A stretch of 64,000 nt of DNA from Byssothecium circinans (Eukaryota; Ascomycota; Dothideomycetes; Pleosporales; Massarinaceae), in the NCBI GenBank assembly GCA_010015675.1, contig ML976977.1:209202-273201 (forward strand), written 5' to 3'. The translations under genes were made by a program, and so were the position numbers. The notes under the pieces were generated by a model. That model had not been told where the DNA came from. It did no database searches and saw nothing but the letters and a program-made list of their open reading frames with translations. Shown here in pieces: positions 11,529-24,123 of this stretch (within the stretch, counting starts at the first letter, position 1; the number at the start of each line of letters is the position of its first letter).

Positions 11529-12500
11529 ATGAGCAGCAGGGATAACAACCTCAGTCCTCACCCCTCACTCCCCGCGCGCCCGCCGCCCCCGACGTACTCT
11601 GCGCCGCCTTCGCGCAACAACCCCGGCGCGCGAGCATTTGGCGGCTTCACCCCGCGATCAGTGGCTGCTCATGCGCCGCCTCAGGTCGCTGCACCTCCGA
11701 CCATGTACTCTCAGCCGACTGTGAGCGCCCCATACCACCCAACAGCTTACCCGTCCAGCAATGCTTACTACAATTCGTATCAAGCCTATGGCTCTGCGGC
11801 GCCAGCGGCAACTTACACAGCTCCTCCTGCGGTGAACAACGGTCTGCCTAGCAACTACGACCCGGAAGAGGAGGCCCGGATCGCTGAATGGAACAGCGCA
11901 TACACCCGAGAAGAGCCTGCGAGGAAGCCGGGAAACGCCGCCATCACACGGCCTGAAGCAGTGCCCCAAGAGAAACAAGCCGGGACAGCGGGTGCAGAGA
12001 AGCAGAAGACGGTTATCCGCGAGGCTGGAGGGAAGTCGTGGGAGGATCCATCGCTATTGGAGTGGAATCCACAGCACCCGCGCTTGTTCATCGGCAATCT
12101 CGCCGGGGAGGTGACTGACGATTCACTCCTGAAGGCCTTCTCCAAGTACCCCTCAGTGGTCAAGGCACGCGTAGTGCGGGATAAAAAGTCGACAAAAAGC
12201 AAGAGCTACGGCTTCGTGAGCTTCTCCGACACTGACGACTACTTCCGCGCGGCCAAGGAGATGCAGGGCAAGTACATCGGCAGTCACCCTGTGCTAATCA
12301 AGCGGGCGACGTCGGAGATCAAAGCCGTGACGAAGCGCGACGACAGGAAGCATGGCAAATACAATAGGAACAACAAGGACAACAAGAACAAGAAGCCTGC
12401 CGCTGGAGGGCCTGCCCCTATGCCTGGTGTGGTTCCCTTTTCCGCCACCAGCGGTGTGCACAAGAAGGGCAAGAACAGCGGACCGAGAATTCTTGGTTGA
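11529..12500 (+). CDS. RNA-binding protein with one RRM, RBM42-like
   Basis: Single-exon protein of 323 residues. Residues 1-110 are Pro/Ala/Tyr-rich and disordered; a single RNA recognition motif lies at about 185-260 with RNP2 LFIGNL and RNP1 KSYGFVSF; the tail is Lys/Asn-rich (KHGKYNRNNKDNKNKK). The stretch LEWNPQHPRLFIGNLAGEV just before and into the RRM, and the C-terminal placement of the RRM, match the RBM42 group, which is linked to splicing and mRNA stability in animals. The start is set at 11529 rather than the upstream in-frame ATG at 11370 because the 53-residue extension is unlike the family; this choice is uncertain. Confidence 0.85.
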   Translation: MSSRDNNLSPHPSLPARPPPPTYSAPPSRNNPGARAFGGFTPRSVAAHAPPQVAAPPTMYSQPTVSAPYHPTAYPSSNAYYNSYQAYGSAAPAATYTAPPAVNNGLPSNYDPEEEARIAEWNSAYTREEPARKPGNAAITRPEAVPQEKQAGTAGAEKQKTVIREAGGKSWEDPSLLEWNPQHPRLFIGNLAGEVTDDSLLKAFSKYPSVVKARVVRDKKSTKSKSYGFVSFSDTDDYFRAAKEMQGKYIGSHPVLIKRATSEIKAVTKRDDRKHGKYNRNNKDNKNKKPAAGGPAPMPGVVPFSATSGVHKKGKNSGPRILG

Positions 12501-12919
12501 GGCGAATCTCAATGGGACTGAGCGGATCCTATGCTGGTCGTTGGGCATAGCATTATGGTCAGGCGTGGTATTGTGAAACAATAACGGCCTGCACAGATTT
12601 GTCGATTGAAGGATTGACCATTGTGGGCCTTTTGGCATCGGGCTCGGCTTAGCTTTCGTGTACACATCTGTCTTAATAAAGTTATACTTTTAAGTATTCG
12701 ATTAACATGTGCTCTTCGATTAATTGACGTATTAGTGAAAGGGTAATCACGTGATAATATGCGAGCTGGCCTTGGCGGAACCTCTAGATGTCGCGCCTCA
12801 ACCACGCGACTAAACATTGTCGTCAGCAACCCTGAGGAACAACGCGCCCACCCATCCGCCCTTCATCACCAACACTCACCCACCCCAACAGCGCCGTTGT
12901 CGCGCCGCGATTGACGACC
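12501..12919. other. Intergenic, tandem genes
   Basis: Contains the RRM-gene 3' region and the ssr4 promoter. No credible coding frame, repeat or RNA gene seen. Confidence 0.5.
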
Positions 12920-15046
12920 ATGTATGGCATGAACCAGGCCTACAATGCGGCTGACCCAAGCGCGCAGGTGCCTAATCAGTTGGTGCGTGTCGCCGAAGTC
13001 AAGCTCCATGTATTCTCTAACTATCCCCACAGCTTCCGCACGTCCACTTAGTCTCCAACTACAAGTTCCCCACGACCCCATCGATCCAGCCACAACATGC
13101 ACTCGATTACCTTCTCAAGGGCCCAGCGATCGTCCGAGATGCGGCTCCGGTCGTCTGGACCTTCCACCACAACCCACCTGCAGATGGCACTATCCTCCTG
13201 ACTTGGCAGTCCCCGCGTATGGGCACACACTATGCCTCCGATGGGCTGGTTTGGGGCGACCCGGAATCTGTTTACGATATACCTGTCAAGGGCCACGTAC
13301 GGTCCCCATAGCGAATGCGCGGCAGCGACTGACAAGCTATAGCAACTCCAAGTCCTAGTCCACAAATGCGGCTATCACTATCCCCACGAACCGATCGCAG
13401 CTCATGCTCGCTATCGTTATAGAATCGTCAACGGTCCAAGCGCTTTCGATCCCAATCTGTGGCTTGTACACTACACAATGTCAGATCCGACCGCACGGAT
13501 TCCTGCCGGCCAAGTCCCAATTTCGAGAGAGGCGCATGCGCAATTACAGACCCGCGCCCAACTGCAGAACGCAGGCCAGCTCGTACGCAAAGAGTTCATG
13601 CTTTACGACTCCCAGAATTGGCCCAAAGTAGAGTTCTCGCAGCAACCTTCCCGAGGACAGCAAGCCTACTACAACCCGATGCAGAGGCCGCAGCAGCCAT
13701 ACGCCAATGGCCCGATCGGCCCGCCACCGGCGAAGCGCCAGCGCGGCCCTCCTCCACCGCAAACCCGCCCGCCCGTCCCGGGTGTGCCACCTGTCGATGT
13801 ATTGGAGGAAGAGGAGAATGCCATGCAGGACACGTTCGACTACATGACGCCGCGCGAGATTAGTCTCTCGAGATACAAGCAGCACCATGAGTGGATGGAG
13901 GAGATTTTCTCTTCACCCCACACTATTGGGAAGATCATGCCCATCGATCTCGGCTTGGGTCTGATGGGCGAGCTAGCGCCGCTTACTGCGAATATTTTGG
14001 ATGCACCTGCAGGCGAATCTCCCATCGACATTAATGGAGAAGCCAACCCAGATTACAAGAACAAAGTAAAGAACTATGAGAAGCTGCAGCCGGAGCAGCT
14101 CAAAGAGTTCGAGACACGCGTATCGGCGTACGTGTCAAAAGAAGAGGCTGAAATCGAGAAGATGAAGGCTGCCCATGCCAAGAAAGTGGCGGCCTTGAAG
14201 AAGTCGCGAACGTATATCAAAGCTGAGCGCCGGTTGCGAGATTCTTACTACTCGAATTCCGCATCTGTCGCCGACACAGACGGCGCAGACCCAGCAGACA
14301 CAGTTGTGAAGGATCTGGAGAAAGCATTGGGTGTAGAGTTTGATAAAAAGACGCTAACAGTATGTGTGGAAAAGGGAGGCTTCATGGAACCCCAGCAACC
14401 CCAACCGCAGCGCACACAAACCAACGGCAACGGGACTACGCCTTCGAACTCGAATGAGGCAGCGCTGGAAGGCGAAAATACCGCCGCTAGTTTGCTGGAC
14501 CAGTTTGGATCCGGCTCTTTAACTGGAACGCCAGCAGGGAATCTGTCAGTTCCCGCCTTGTCTCAACCACAGAGTCAATCACAATCAGCAGTTGCTACAC
14601 CCAGTTTGCCATCGGGAGAAGCAGCACAAACGTCAGCCTTCGACGAGCAAGCCGCAAATCTCGATGTCGCCAACGATGGGAACGACCTTCTCGATCTTGA
14701 TGTGGAGATGTCTGGTATAACCAACGCAGGCGAAAACGCAGGCGAAGCTGATTGGGTTATGGTAGAGGGACAAAATTCTGGCGCTACGCAACAAACAGGT
14801 GCCGATGCTGCGCAGCCTCCTGCCAGTACCGACACCCCTTCGGACGCAAATGCGTTGCCTACATCGGGCGTGGGTCAGGAAGCCGGGGACATGTTCAGCG
14901 GGGCGGACTTTGGCAGTTTTGATAACCTAGACTCAGCGGGAGACGCGCTCGCAGATTTTCAAGGCGATGACGATACCATGGGTCTTGATCTAGTGGATGA
15001 TTCGGCATTCGGAGACGCTTTTCACGGAATGGGAACCGATGCATAG
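12920..15046 (+). CDS. ssr4: SWI/SNF and RSC complexes subunit Ssr4
   Basis: Fungal-specific subunit of the SWI/SNF and RSC chromatin remodellers (Ssr4 family, formerly DUF1750). Three exons (introns 12983-13032 and 13297-13342) give 676 residues. The conserved N-terminal domain spans about 1-160 and includes LPHVHLVSNYKFPTTPS, WTFHHNPPADG and LWLVHYTM, followed by a Pro/Gln-rich linker. A second conserved region, about 250-400, has DTFDYMTPREISLSRYKQHHEWMEEIFSSP and a charged coiled-coil-like helix rich in Lys/Glu/Ala. The C-terminal 270 residues are acidic, Gln/Ser/Asp-rich and probably disordered. Splices were chosen because they alone keep the conserved N-terminal domain in one frame. Confidence 0.9.
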
Positions 15047-16441
15047 GGTGTATCCGAACCTAGCTCTGATACTTGGGGGTGGCTTTATTAAGTCTTTGGG
15101 TTTCCTCTGGAGGTTTGTAGGAAGTATTGAGGCGTTTCGGGCTCCTAGCATGCTGTGGTCAGGCCCACTATCACATCATCATTTTGCTTTCAACATTAAA
15201 GCAACATCTGTTATTCAAATGTTTTGATCCACTTCTACAATTTTCCCGTCTCTATGAGATCACTCACCGTATCATTTCCATTTCCACTTCCCTCTCTGAG
15301 ACCTCCAGTTTCTTCCTCTATCGTCCCTTGCGTCACGTCTCAGGATAATTCACCGCGTGGCACCTTATATCCGAGACCAAGGGTTTGTACACATCTCGCT
15401 TGTCTACTCGTATCACCGTATGCAAGGTTACATTCCCTTGTTAACCGGTATTATGTCTTGCAAACTCATCTGTCAGAGCACCTGTTTCGCAACCTGGTGT
15501 GTTTCTAAGCACGCCGTGGAACGGACAAAAGCGATTGCCTCCAAGGTACTCTTTCTGGTAAATGGACTGAAACGGAGTCGCCACGAACGCTATCTCGGTC
15601 AATTGAGTCTGAAGCGAAGGAGAAACAGGACTAAACAACGCCCAATAGGGGAAAGACTGGCATTGATCATACGTAGCTCGGTGAGAGAAGGCGTTGCACC
15701 AGCACGTCTTCAACCCTCGCACGGCATCCTCTTTTCACCGCTTCCAAGACGATGTCACTCGCGAGGACGGCATCACAATTGGTATCGACGCAGACACGAC
15801 CATAACCCCCGCTTCGTGGGATGTACGGTAGAATGAACTACTCACAAAGCACAACAGGTGCACGCCACAAAGCATGGGCTCGCCACCTGATGCGCCGATG
15901 GGTCGATGAGAGCTCCACGCATCACAGAAAAGAGAAGTACAGCCACTGATGGCTAAACATAGCAGTTGCCCCATCACTATCTAGAGACATGCTCGTTCTA
16001 ATATCAAATGTGTCTTACACAAGCGTGTGCGAGTGCCGTTGCGTTCTCCCAAAATGACGAGCGTGGGTAGCCAATGGTGAACATTGTGCCTGATTGACAT
16101 GTGGTGTAAAGGTGCTGGGATGGATGGCCAAGACATGGGACGATGTTGATGGCGCCAGCGTACCTGCGTCTACTTGCAGCTTACGATGCGGCGAGTATGC
16201 GTGCACAGCCTAGCGCAGTAGATCCCGTCGGTTGCAACAGTTGTATATAGCGCAGAAGGTGTATTGCACATTGGCATCTGCGTCTCCCATATCTTCTCAC
16301 TTTTTCATCTTTGGCTTGGTTTTTTCAACCTCGAACCTCTTTCTTTCCACCCTCGTCTTTCCACTCTCGTTTCTACAGCTACTTCACGCTTCCGTTCAAA
16401 GGCACTCTCACAGTATACAGATGCATTATTCCAACGTCACA
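15047..16441. other. Long intergenic region
   Basis: About 1.4 kb without a supportable gene. Several overlapping frames occur but encode peptides lacking domains or consistent codon use. A TATATA stretch near 16245 precedes the tyrosinase and may belong to its promoter. Confidence 0.5.
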
Positions 16442-18754
16442 ATGGCTTCAATTACTTTCTCCAAGTTGCCTTTCTTTTTTCTATTCCTTACATCCCTCTT
16501 CTCAACCTCTATCACAAGCAGCCCCATTCTTCCTCACAAAAAGCGCAACCTCCTCAACGACTTCCCTCGACAAGAAGGCGGCGTCTTCTCTGTTCTAGGC
16601 ATCGCTGGACTAAACGATCAGAACAACACTGTACATCCACGGCTCGAACTCCGGGAATTGGAAAAAGATACACTGCAGTGGAACATCTTCCTACTAGGGC
16701 TTCAGCGGTTTCAGAATGTCAGTCAGGATGACAAGCTTTCGTATTTCCAAATTGCTGGTACGTCATTCCCTACCTGTCTCAGCGCGTTCACTTCTTGGGG
16801 GTGTTGGGTAGGAGGCGTGTGTAACTTCGGCAATCAGTGCCACACTGTGTAAGATTAAGAGAGCGCAACGTGTATATGTATAGGGAAAGTAATAGCTGAC
16901 ATTGCGGCCTAGGCATCCATGGCCGACCTTGGATCTCATGGGACGGTGTTGAAGGCGACGCAAACGACAAAAGCCAGCATCAAGGCTACTGCCAGCACAG
17001 CAGTATCCTTTTCCCAACCTGGCACCGTCCCTATCTCGCTCTTTTCGAGGTACAACATTGCCCTGCCCCTTCAACAGACGCCCCCAACTCTAACACTCTA
17101 CAGGAAGTTCTGTACCTCAATGCTCGACAAGTAATTCTAGAATGGCCCAACGGGACTTTCAAAGACACGCACCTAGCCGTACTACCTTCCCTTCGTCTCC
17201 CGTTTTGGGATTGGGCCGCTGTCCCTCCCATAGGCGAAGGTTCCATGCCATGGTCGATCCAACGCCCAACTATCCCCGTAACCCTCCCGAGCGGTCCCAC
17301 CACTATCCCCAACCCTCTATTTTCCTACCACTTCGAACCCATACCTACCTGGCAGAGCCCAGACTCCACCCGATGGGCAAACTGGAATCAAACAATGCGC
17401 CATCCCACATCTTTGAAAAGCGACGCAACGAGTCAAAACGGAGTGGTAGCCAACACGCTCGATCGGAATCGGTTGAGTATGCAGAACAGAGTGTACGGGC
17501 TGTTGGCTCTGAAGAAGGAGTATGCACCGATGAGTAGTAAGATAATGCCTGGGGATAGCTTGGAGAGTATCCATGGGACGATACATGATACGGTTGGGGG
17601 CGATGGGAATATGCTTTGGTTGCAGTATTCGTCTTTTGACCCTGTGTTTTGGTTCCATCATGCGTGAGTTCATGAAGCTGGAGGGGAGATAGAGGTTGAA
17701 GTGCTGACGAGGTGTAGGAATGTTGATCGGTTGATCGCTATTTGGCAGGAGGTGGTGAGTAGAAAACCTTCTTGGTTCGATTTTTGAGCGATATTTCGGG
17801 ATAATGGAGAGATGAATGCTGACAATTTTGCCCAAACAGAATCGTGATAGCTGGGTAAACACCTCCACAAACCATGAACCCTCCTTCACCTTCGCGCCAG
17901 ATACTCCAGTAGACGCACAAACACGTAAAGTCCCACTGTCACGCTTCAACCCCAACCTCCGAAAGCTCACCTACATGCAGCACTAAAACCCTTCCACAAA
18001 TCCGACAATGGCAGCTTCTGGACCTCCGTCGACGTCCGCCACTGGCAAACCTTCGGCTACACCTACCGCGCCGTAACTGACCTCACAGAAACCGACACGA
18101 TTGTATCCCGCGTAAACGCCCTCTACGGTCCGAACGCTCAAACCTTGTTCGCCCCCCCTACTCCCGCCTCTTCGAAACGCTCAACTGCTATTGCTGGCGC
18201 GCCCTCCTTCGACAATCGCCGCCAATACACCGCGAATATCAAACTCCACGACTTGAGCTTCGATGGGAGCTTGAAGTTCTATTTCTTCTTGGACGAGCCG
18301 TTGACGAAGGATGTGGAGCAGTGGGTTGATGAAAGAGGGTTTGTGGGGGTAACTAGCGTGCTGGCGAATAATGCCCGTGGAGCTCAGAGCGGGAGTGAAA
18401 TCAATACCATGGTGCCACTGACCGCAGTGCTCGAGGCTAAGGTGAGGATGGCGGAATTGAGGAGTTTGTGGGAAGAGGATGTCGATGGGTTTTTGTCAGA
18501 GAGGCTGAGGTGGAGGATTGTGAAGGTATGTGTGCTGTGTGAACGGTTGATGTTTAGAGGGGAAGTACTGATCCGGAATATAGGCGGGTGGTGGGCTCGT
18601 GACGAAGAAGGAAACTGCGGAGATTCAATTGTCGGTTTCGTGGCAGGAGGTTGAGCCTGCGAAATCGACGCTAGAGTTTCCTTCTTTGAAGGGAGAGTTA
18701 CAGGCGCTTAGGGTGGCTAGCGCGGAGGAGATGGCGGTAGGTAAGTTTTGCTGA
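16442..18754 (+). CDS. Secreted tyrosinase (type 3 copper oxidase)
   Basis: Copper enzyme of the tyrosinase/catechol oxidase family that hydroxylates or oxidises phenols to quinones, used in pigment or defence chemistry. Seven exons (introns 16758-16912, 17050-17103, 17664-17717, 17755-17839, 17925-17980, 18526-18583) give 616 residues. A hydrophobic leader (about 1-24) suggests secretion. The CuA site has H108 (GIHG), H134 (YCQH) and H143 (WHRPYLALFE); the CuB site has H308 and H312 (HGTIHD) and H336 or H337 (WFHHANVDRL). All copper ligands are present. A long C-terminal domain follows, typical of fungal pro-tyrosinases. An ATG 21 nt upstream is also in frame; the chosen one gives the cleaner signal peptide. 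The last exon end is less certain. Confidence 0.88.
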
Positions 18755-18967
18755 GGTGTGAACGCTGTGGTGGCAAAATATTAATATGTTTAATGATCTT
18801 GATCTTTTTAAGAGCCAAGGTTGGTGTACAGGTCCTGCGGTATAATGTATCCCGCATTTCTGTTCCCACTGGCCGAACTTACTTACCCCTTTGACAAGGT
18901 AAATTAAATCAATTCTACGATGCAAAATCTAAATGATGCATCATCGCACGAATGACCTTTAAGCGGC

Positions 18968-18977
18968 AAAAAGAAAA
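18968..18977 (-). terminator. RNA polymerase III terminator of tRNA-Ser
   Basis: On the minus strand, two T runs (TTTT, C, TTTTT) begin a few bases after the tRNA 3' end, the standard Pol III stop signal. Confidence 0.75.
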
Positions 18978-18981
18978 TCTA

Positions 18982-19062
18982 CGACGCCCACAGGATTCGA
19001 ACCTGTGCTCCCGAAGGAATAAGATTTCTAGTCTTACGCAATAACCACTCTGCCAGAGCGCC
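18982..19062 (-). tRNA. tRNA-Ser (anticodon AGA)
   Basis: An 81-nt type II tRNA. The acceptor arms GGCGCTC and GGGCGTC pair over seven positions with two G-U pairs. The D arm has GCA/TGC around AGTGGTTATT. The anticodon arm is TAAGA/TCTTA around loop CTAGAAA, giving anticodon AGA, which reads UCU. The variable arm folds as TCC-TTCG-GGA and the T arm as ACAGG-TTCGAAT-CCTGT. The extended variable arm fits serine. No intron. CCA is not encoded, as expected in eukaryotes. Confidence 0.95.
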
Positions 19063-19732
19063 TGGTGTTTTCTTGTCACATGAAAGTTTTGTACTTTAGA
19101 AATATGTATAGTATAAATTTACTAAGGAACACAAGATTTGGGATAACAAGAGATAGTGATGGACAACTTCTTTTGAAAATCCGAGCCTGGCAGGGGTCAA
19201 TATTGAGGGGTAAGCTGGACTGTGACTATTGGCTCCGGCTTCAGGTCTTGGCATTAGGCGATTTCGACCTCCACTCCACTCATTCCTTTCCCCTCCACCC
19301 CATGAAATAATTGAATCGGCTCCTGTAGAACATACAGCATACGGGTGCTACTTTTATGTGTCTTCTGGTGACCTAATGTGCTATCGGCCAGTCCAGCACG
19401 CTCCAGATTGGTTGCGTGTGTGCACAACACTCAACCTTGTGTCTGGCTTGCAGCACATGAAAAGCCACACCTACATAACGAATCGCAGGCTGATGGCGGC
19501 AGGCAAATGCAGGCGACCTGAAGACTCAGGTGTGCCACTCGCCCTCTTGAGGCTCTCGGCTGAGCGGTGCATTCCTCATGCTGCGCGACTTCTCACCTTC
19601 TCACCCGTAGCGTCAGCTCAGCTTTGTCGATCTCAGAGGTAGCCTAGCGATACAACAACTCGACACTTCAACAGCTGTACTCAGATGCCCCGGTCGTTAC
19701 TTATCGCAAAGTTGTCGCTATGATGCTTTGGT
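19063..19732. other. Intergenic region between tRNA and kinase gene
   Basis: No supportable gene. The A/T-rich part next to the tRNA start is likely its upstream region; the rest is the kinase-gene promoter. Confidence 0.5.
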
Positions 19733-22700
19733 ATGCCTCCAAGTTCAGCCGCTGAAGCGCGGAGGCTTCGTGCTCGTATCCAAGAGCACCTCGCTCATCA
19801 CGTTGTCAATCCCAGAAAGCCGTCTTACGCATACATCCCTTATCAACATGTCGAACGTGCCTGGTCAGGCCACGACGTCATCGAGACTGCGCTACATTCA
19901 TCCCATCTGTCTAGTGCCCAAGTCGAAGAAATTCGAGCAAAGCTATTGAGGTTCTTGTCGATTCTGGTCTACATTGACGCCCACGATTTTCTCGACAACC
20001 TTTCCCAGCAAGCCTTCAAAGACAATGGTACGCTCAGATCCCGCAACTGTGACCTACCTTTGGGGGAAGAAGATGCACCAGATCTTGGAGCCTTCATGCT
20101 TCGTCAAAGATTTCTTAACGAGCAATATCTCTTCATACCTGTGAGTTGCCCCGGGGTATTCAATTGATAGTTGCTCTACTAACGACGTTCAAAGGAGGTC
20201 ATACACGAGTCAGCTATGGTCGAACAAATTGATGATAGACGGCGTCTGCCATTCGAATCGATAAAAAGGAATGTTTCTGCTGGTGCGTATGGAACAGTAG
20301 ACAAGATTGGACTCTCGCCGAATCATTTGAAGAAGCTCGATGGCGGTACATACCCATCTGTAAGTCTCTACTGCACCTTTAGAAGCTTGGCTACACTTTT
20401 ATGAATGGAGCCTCTACACATCGGAAACTTTGTGTTAAATCTTCTCCTTCGTCGAAGAGCAAGAACTAATCATACCAGGTCAAGTATGTGGCATGCAAGA
20501 GATTCCATTCGCAACTAGCGTCCTCTCGGTATACTTCCAAATGGGAGCTAGATAATTTACAAATCCTCAAGGAGAGCATTACCTCGCACTCTAACATCAG
20601 ACTTCATCTTGCAATCCTACTACATCAAGGAGAGCATCTAATACTCCTACCTTGGGCTGATCATCTCGATCTCGACTTCTTCCTCCTCGAGGGACACGAC
20701 TTCCTGGGTAGAGAAATCTACAAGTTCGGTCTTCGATTTCCCAACATCCAACCAAGTACAATTCTCGATGATGTCTGTGTTCAGATGCACCATATTGCGC
20801 ATGCTATTGACTGGCTCCACCGAGGCGTCACTACACAAGGATCGCACCAGAACAAGATTCGGTTCGCTCATATGGACCTTAAACCGAACAATATCTTGAT
20901 AGACAATGACGGCGGGCCATCCACTGTTGGCAAATGGGTGCTGACGGATTTTGGCATCTCTGCGTTCAAGGAAGATGAAGATTCAGACGAAGTGAACTTC
21001 GTCTCTATTGGAGACTATTACCAGAATCACACCATCAACACTGTACAGAGACGAGATCCTGGTGCATACCAACCGCCTGAAGTCGAAAGCGAGCAGGGCG
21101 CGTCGCATGGGAGAAGGAATGATGCCACGGAGGGGAGCGTGGGGCGAAGAGGAGACATATGGTCATTTGGATGCATTTTCTCTGAAGTGCTTGCTTTCTC
21201 CTTGGGTCAGACAAGCTTAGTAAAGGAGTTTCGGATTTCCCGCCAGGGATCACTCAAGAATGACTACTTCTATGAAGCAGAGGATGAGATGTTGAAGATT
21301 AACACGACCTATCGTGCCCGACCTGCGATTGTCAACTGGTTGCGCGCCCTACCACAAAGATACACGTTTCCCAAAAGAGCCATCGGCTGCTGTGCAGAGA
21401 CAATTCAACGAATACTCATCGTTGATGGATCAAAGAGACCCAGAGCTTCGGAGCTACTGAACATGCTGAATCATGTTTCGAATCATATCAAGGCTGCTAG
21501 ATCACCAGGATACCCGCCAAACTGTCCGTTGGAGCGCCCATCTCCTCACCTCTTACCTGCGCCCCCTGAACCTGCTTCTGTTCCCACTCGTATACCATCT
21601 ATCAGACGGATCAACTCGATCGGAGATCAATTTATATTATCGGATAGACTCGTCAACGAATCGGGAACTGGTAGTAGAGAGTATTTCGACGCTGTGAATG
21701 CACCAAGTCATATGCCACCACGTGACCTAGATTTTGAGGTCCATCCGCGGGACCGCGAAGACAGTCTCCTTGATCCTGAGAGCGCCAAGCGCCATCAAGG
21801 CGAGGCCAATGCCGGTCTTGGTATCTTCAAGGATCCATTCACCAATTCTACACCACCTGATCCTGGAAAACTATTTGACGTACCTCGTCCAGCATCCAGA
21901 GAGTCCCGCAAGGACTTATTTGGAATAGTAGTTAATCCTAAGACGGTGCGGAAGGCACAGAAGCCTCTACAGTTAGGGTTGCCTGGTGGGCTTGGGAAGG
22001 CAAAGGTCATATCTTTCAGCCTATGTCCCAGCGGAGCAAATGTTGCATACCTCACCGAATCAAAAGGTTTGAACCATGAGCTACACCTATATTCCATACC
22101 TCAACCTCACGATCGCACGAAACGAGATCTAGTCGGCAGTAACTGGCAGCACTCGGCCAAATTCTCATTGTCAATTGATGTTGCTTGGGAGCATGTTATG
22201 TCGAGTGGACAGACTGTGGTTGCCTGGGGAAATACTCGAGATGGAACCAAACAGGTGAGGCATCCTAGATGATAGGGTATAACCATATCTAATGAGTTCA
22301 TAGGCCCATCTTTCGAACGAATTGTCCAGAATTACGCTCGATGCATCAAAGTCTAGCTGGCTAGCTTCTCTCCTCATGGTCGCTGTATCGAAGCGTGGGT
22401 CCGTCGCTTTTGTTTCTGGCAAATCGATTCACTATGCCGTCATTGAGTATGTCATCTACGAGTGGTCAAATTGTATTGGCTGATCAAACATCCACAGACA
22501 AGAACGGACGGCAGCAATAGATCATGAAGATACAATTCGAGCGAAAGAGGACCACACCTTTACACATGCAGAATTCAACGATGACGGAAGTTTGCTTTAT
22601 GCATGGGAATTCGGTCGTCCGGATGATTGTTTGACTGTCTGGCGCATAGGAGAGGATGGCAAACCAGTGCGACCACCAGATTCTGAAGGAAGTTACGAAA

Positions 22701-23177
22701 CAGTAAGGTACAACTGCACAAGTCTTTTATATAGCGCTGATCTTCTGGAAGAAACAACAGGGAAGTCCAACGGCCACATTGACCCCATACAACACCTACC
22801 ATGGCTGTATCATCCGCGCACAAAATGGCGTCTTCTTCCCCTCCCAAATTCGAAGCACGCAACGAGGCAGTCAACAAACGCTCCCAAAGAAGACTGTTAC
22901 TCTTTCAAAAACCATCGCCGTGTGTATGTATGGTGATCACTCGCTACTCGTGGCAGAGAAAGGGTTCCGTCATACCCGTATTCGGGAACATCGCATTGTC
23001 GGTGGATCTATGCATGTAATTGAGGAGAACAAAAGCAAGGCTCCTGTTGTAGTATTGGGTACTTCCCTAGATAAAGGCACGCAGATGAGGGTCGTCCACT
23101 CACCCCATTCTGAAGATTTAGAAATTGTTGTTTGTGGGGCGGATGGAAAGGTTTATGTGGTGCCTGTTATAGCATGA
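19733..23177 (+). CDS. Large protein kinase with C-terminal propeller-like region
   Basis: Six exons (introns 20141-20194, 20360-20478, 22255-22303, 22447-22497, 22703-22760) give 1037 residues. Residues 1-165 form a helical region of unknown type. The kinase domain, about 165-490, has a Gly-loop SAGAYGTV, the VACK lysine (about 198), catalytic HMDLKPNN (Asp about 324; HMD replaces the usual HRD), TDFG (Asp about 348), PPE in place of APE and GDIWSFGCIF. It therefore looks catalytically competent. About 490-650 is a Ser/Pro-rich linker. The rest contains short beta-rich repeats (VISFSLCPSGANVAYLT, VVCGADGKVYVVPV) like a degenerate WD40 propeller. The intron at 22703-22760 was inferred because the alternative frame loses the propeller-like end. 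Substrate and pathway are unknown. Confidence 0.8.
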
Positions 23178-23269
23178 TTTTCGAGCGTTATGAGCACAAC
23201 AGCTTTTGACGACACAATTCTATAAAGCTTCTCAAGGAGCGTAATCCAAACGGCTTTCAACTCATTATT

Positions 23270-24121
23270 TTACCTGTCCTTTTCGGAGATCGGAACCTTG
23301 GGAAGTGCTGGGAAACGCCTGGCCTTCATTTGCCATGGCCACCTAAAAGCCTTCCTCTTCAACCTCGCATCTATGTACAATATCAACACATACATCCCAC
23401 CCGTAACGACCGTCAATGGCAGCCATACCGCGATGAACATCCAAAAGTCTGGTGAGATTTCCAGTTGCTTCGACTCTGAGTTGAAAAGGAAGAAGTTCAT
23501 GCCAAACAAAGTCTACAATACTGATTAGTTTATGCCGACCAAGAGCTTAACGTAATCGTAACGACTTACAGCAATGAAAGAACCTGGAAGATAAATAGCA
23601 GAGACGAAAGTAACAATCTTCACTATCGCGCTATCATCAACAGTATCCTCGGTCAACCGCTTCAAACCTTCTGTCAAGTCGCGGAGTTCAGTGTCAATCT
23701 TTGCAGCCTCGAGCTGATTATGCAGCATCAACGTATAGCCCACAAGATCTATTGAATTCTGCGTTCTGCCTTTCAATACGTCAACGCTTTCAATATACCC
23801 CTTCATCTTCGATTCGTGGGCCTCCAGGTCCTCCAGCGTCGATAGTCCTTCGAGCCCAGAAGCTTTCAACCGCGCCAGCAGATCCATGTTGCCAACACAA
23901 CATGCACGGGAGAAAAAAATGAAGTCGTTAGTATTCCTCATGCACTGGACTCTTAGGAAGCTGGACTTCGGCTCTGCTCGCTCGGGCTTGACGACCATGG
24001 CGAGATCGTTCTCTTCCACAAAGCGTTCGCCGAGGTAGCGAAAGTACCAACGCCAGTTGTCGAAATATCGGTTGAAGAGCCAGGTATGTAAGAGGAATGG
24101 GTTCATGCTAGGTTCACCCAT
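23270..24121 (-). pseudogene. CorA-like membrane protein, 5'-truncated
   Basis: C-terminal half of a fungal CorA-like (Mg2+-transporter-type) protein. Two exons (intron 23513-23569) give 264 residues. After a helical part (NPFLLHTWLFNRYFDNWRWY, then KGRTQNSIDLV) comes the membrane module: SAIYLPGSFIA in TM1, the GMN signature in LFGMNFF, and TM2 in FWMFIAVWLPLTVV. Family members carry a further soluble N-terminal domain of a few hundred residues, which is absent. The present first ATG is preceded in frame by one codon and then a stop, and the neighbouring DNA already belongs to a permease on the other strand. It may still be expressed as a short protein, but it is best read as a 5' deletion product. 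Confidence 0.72.
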
Positions 24122-24123
24122 TC
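24095..24123. repeat. 8-bp inverted repeat at truncation junction
   Basis: GAATGGGT at 24095-24102 and its exact complement ACCCATTC at 24116-24123 flank a 13-nt spacer, right where the CorA-like and permease homologies both end. It could form a small hairpin. An arm of this length can also occur by chance. Confidence 0.5.
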
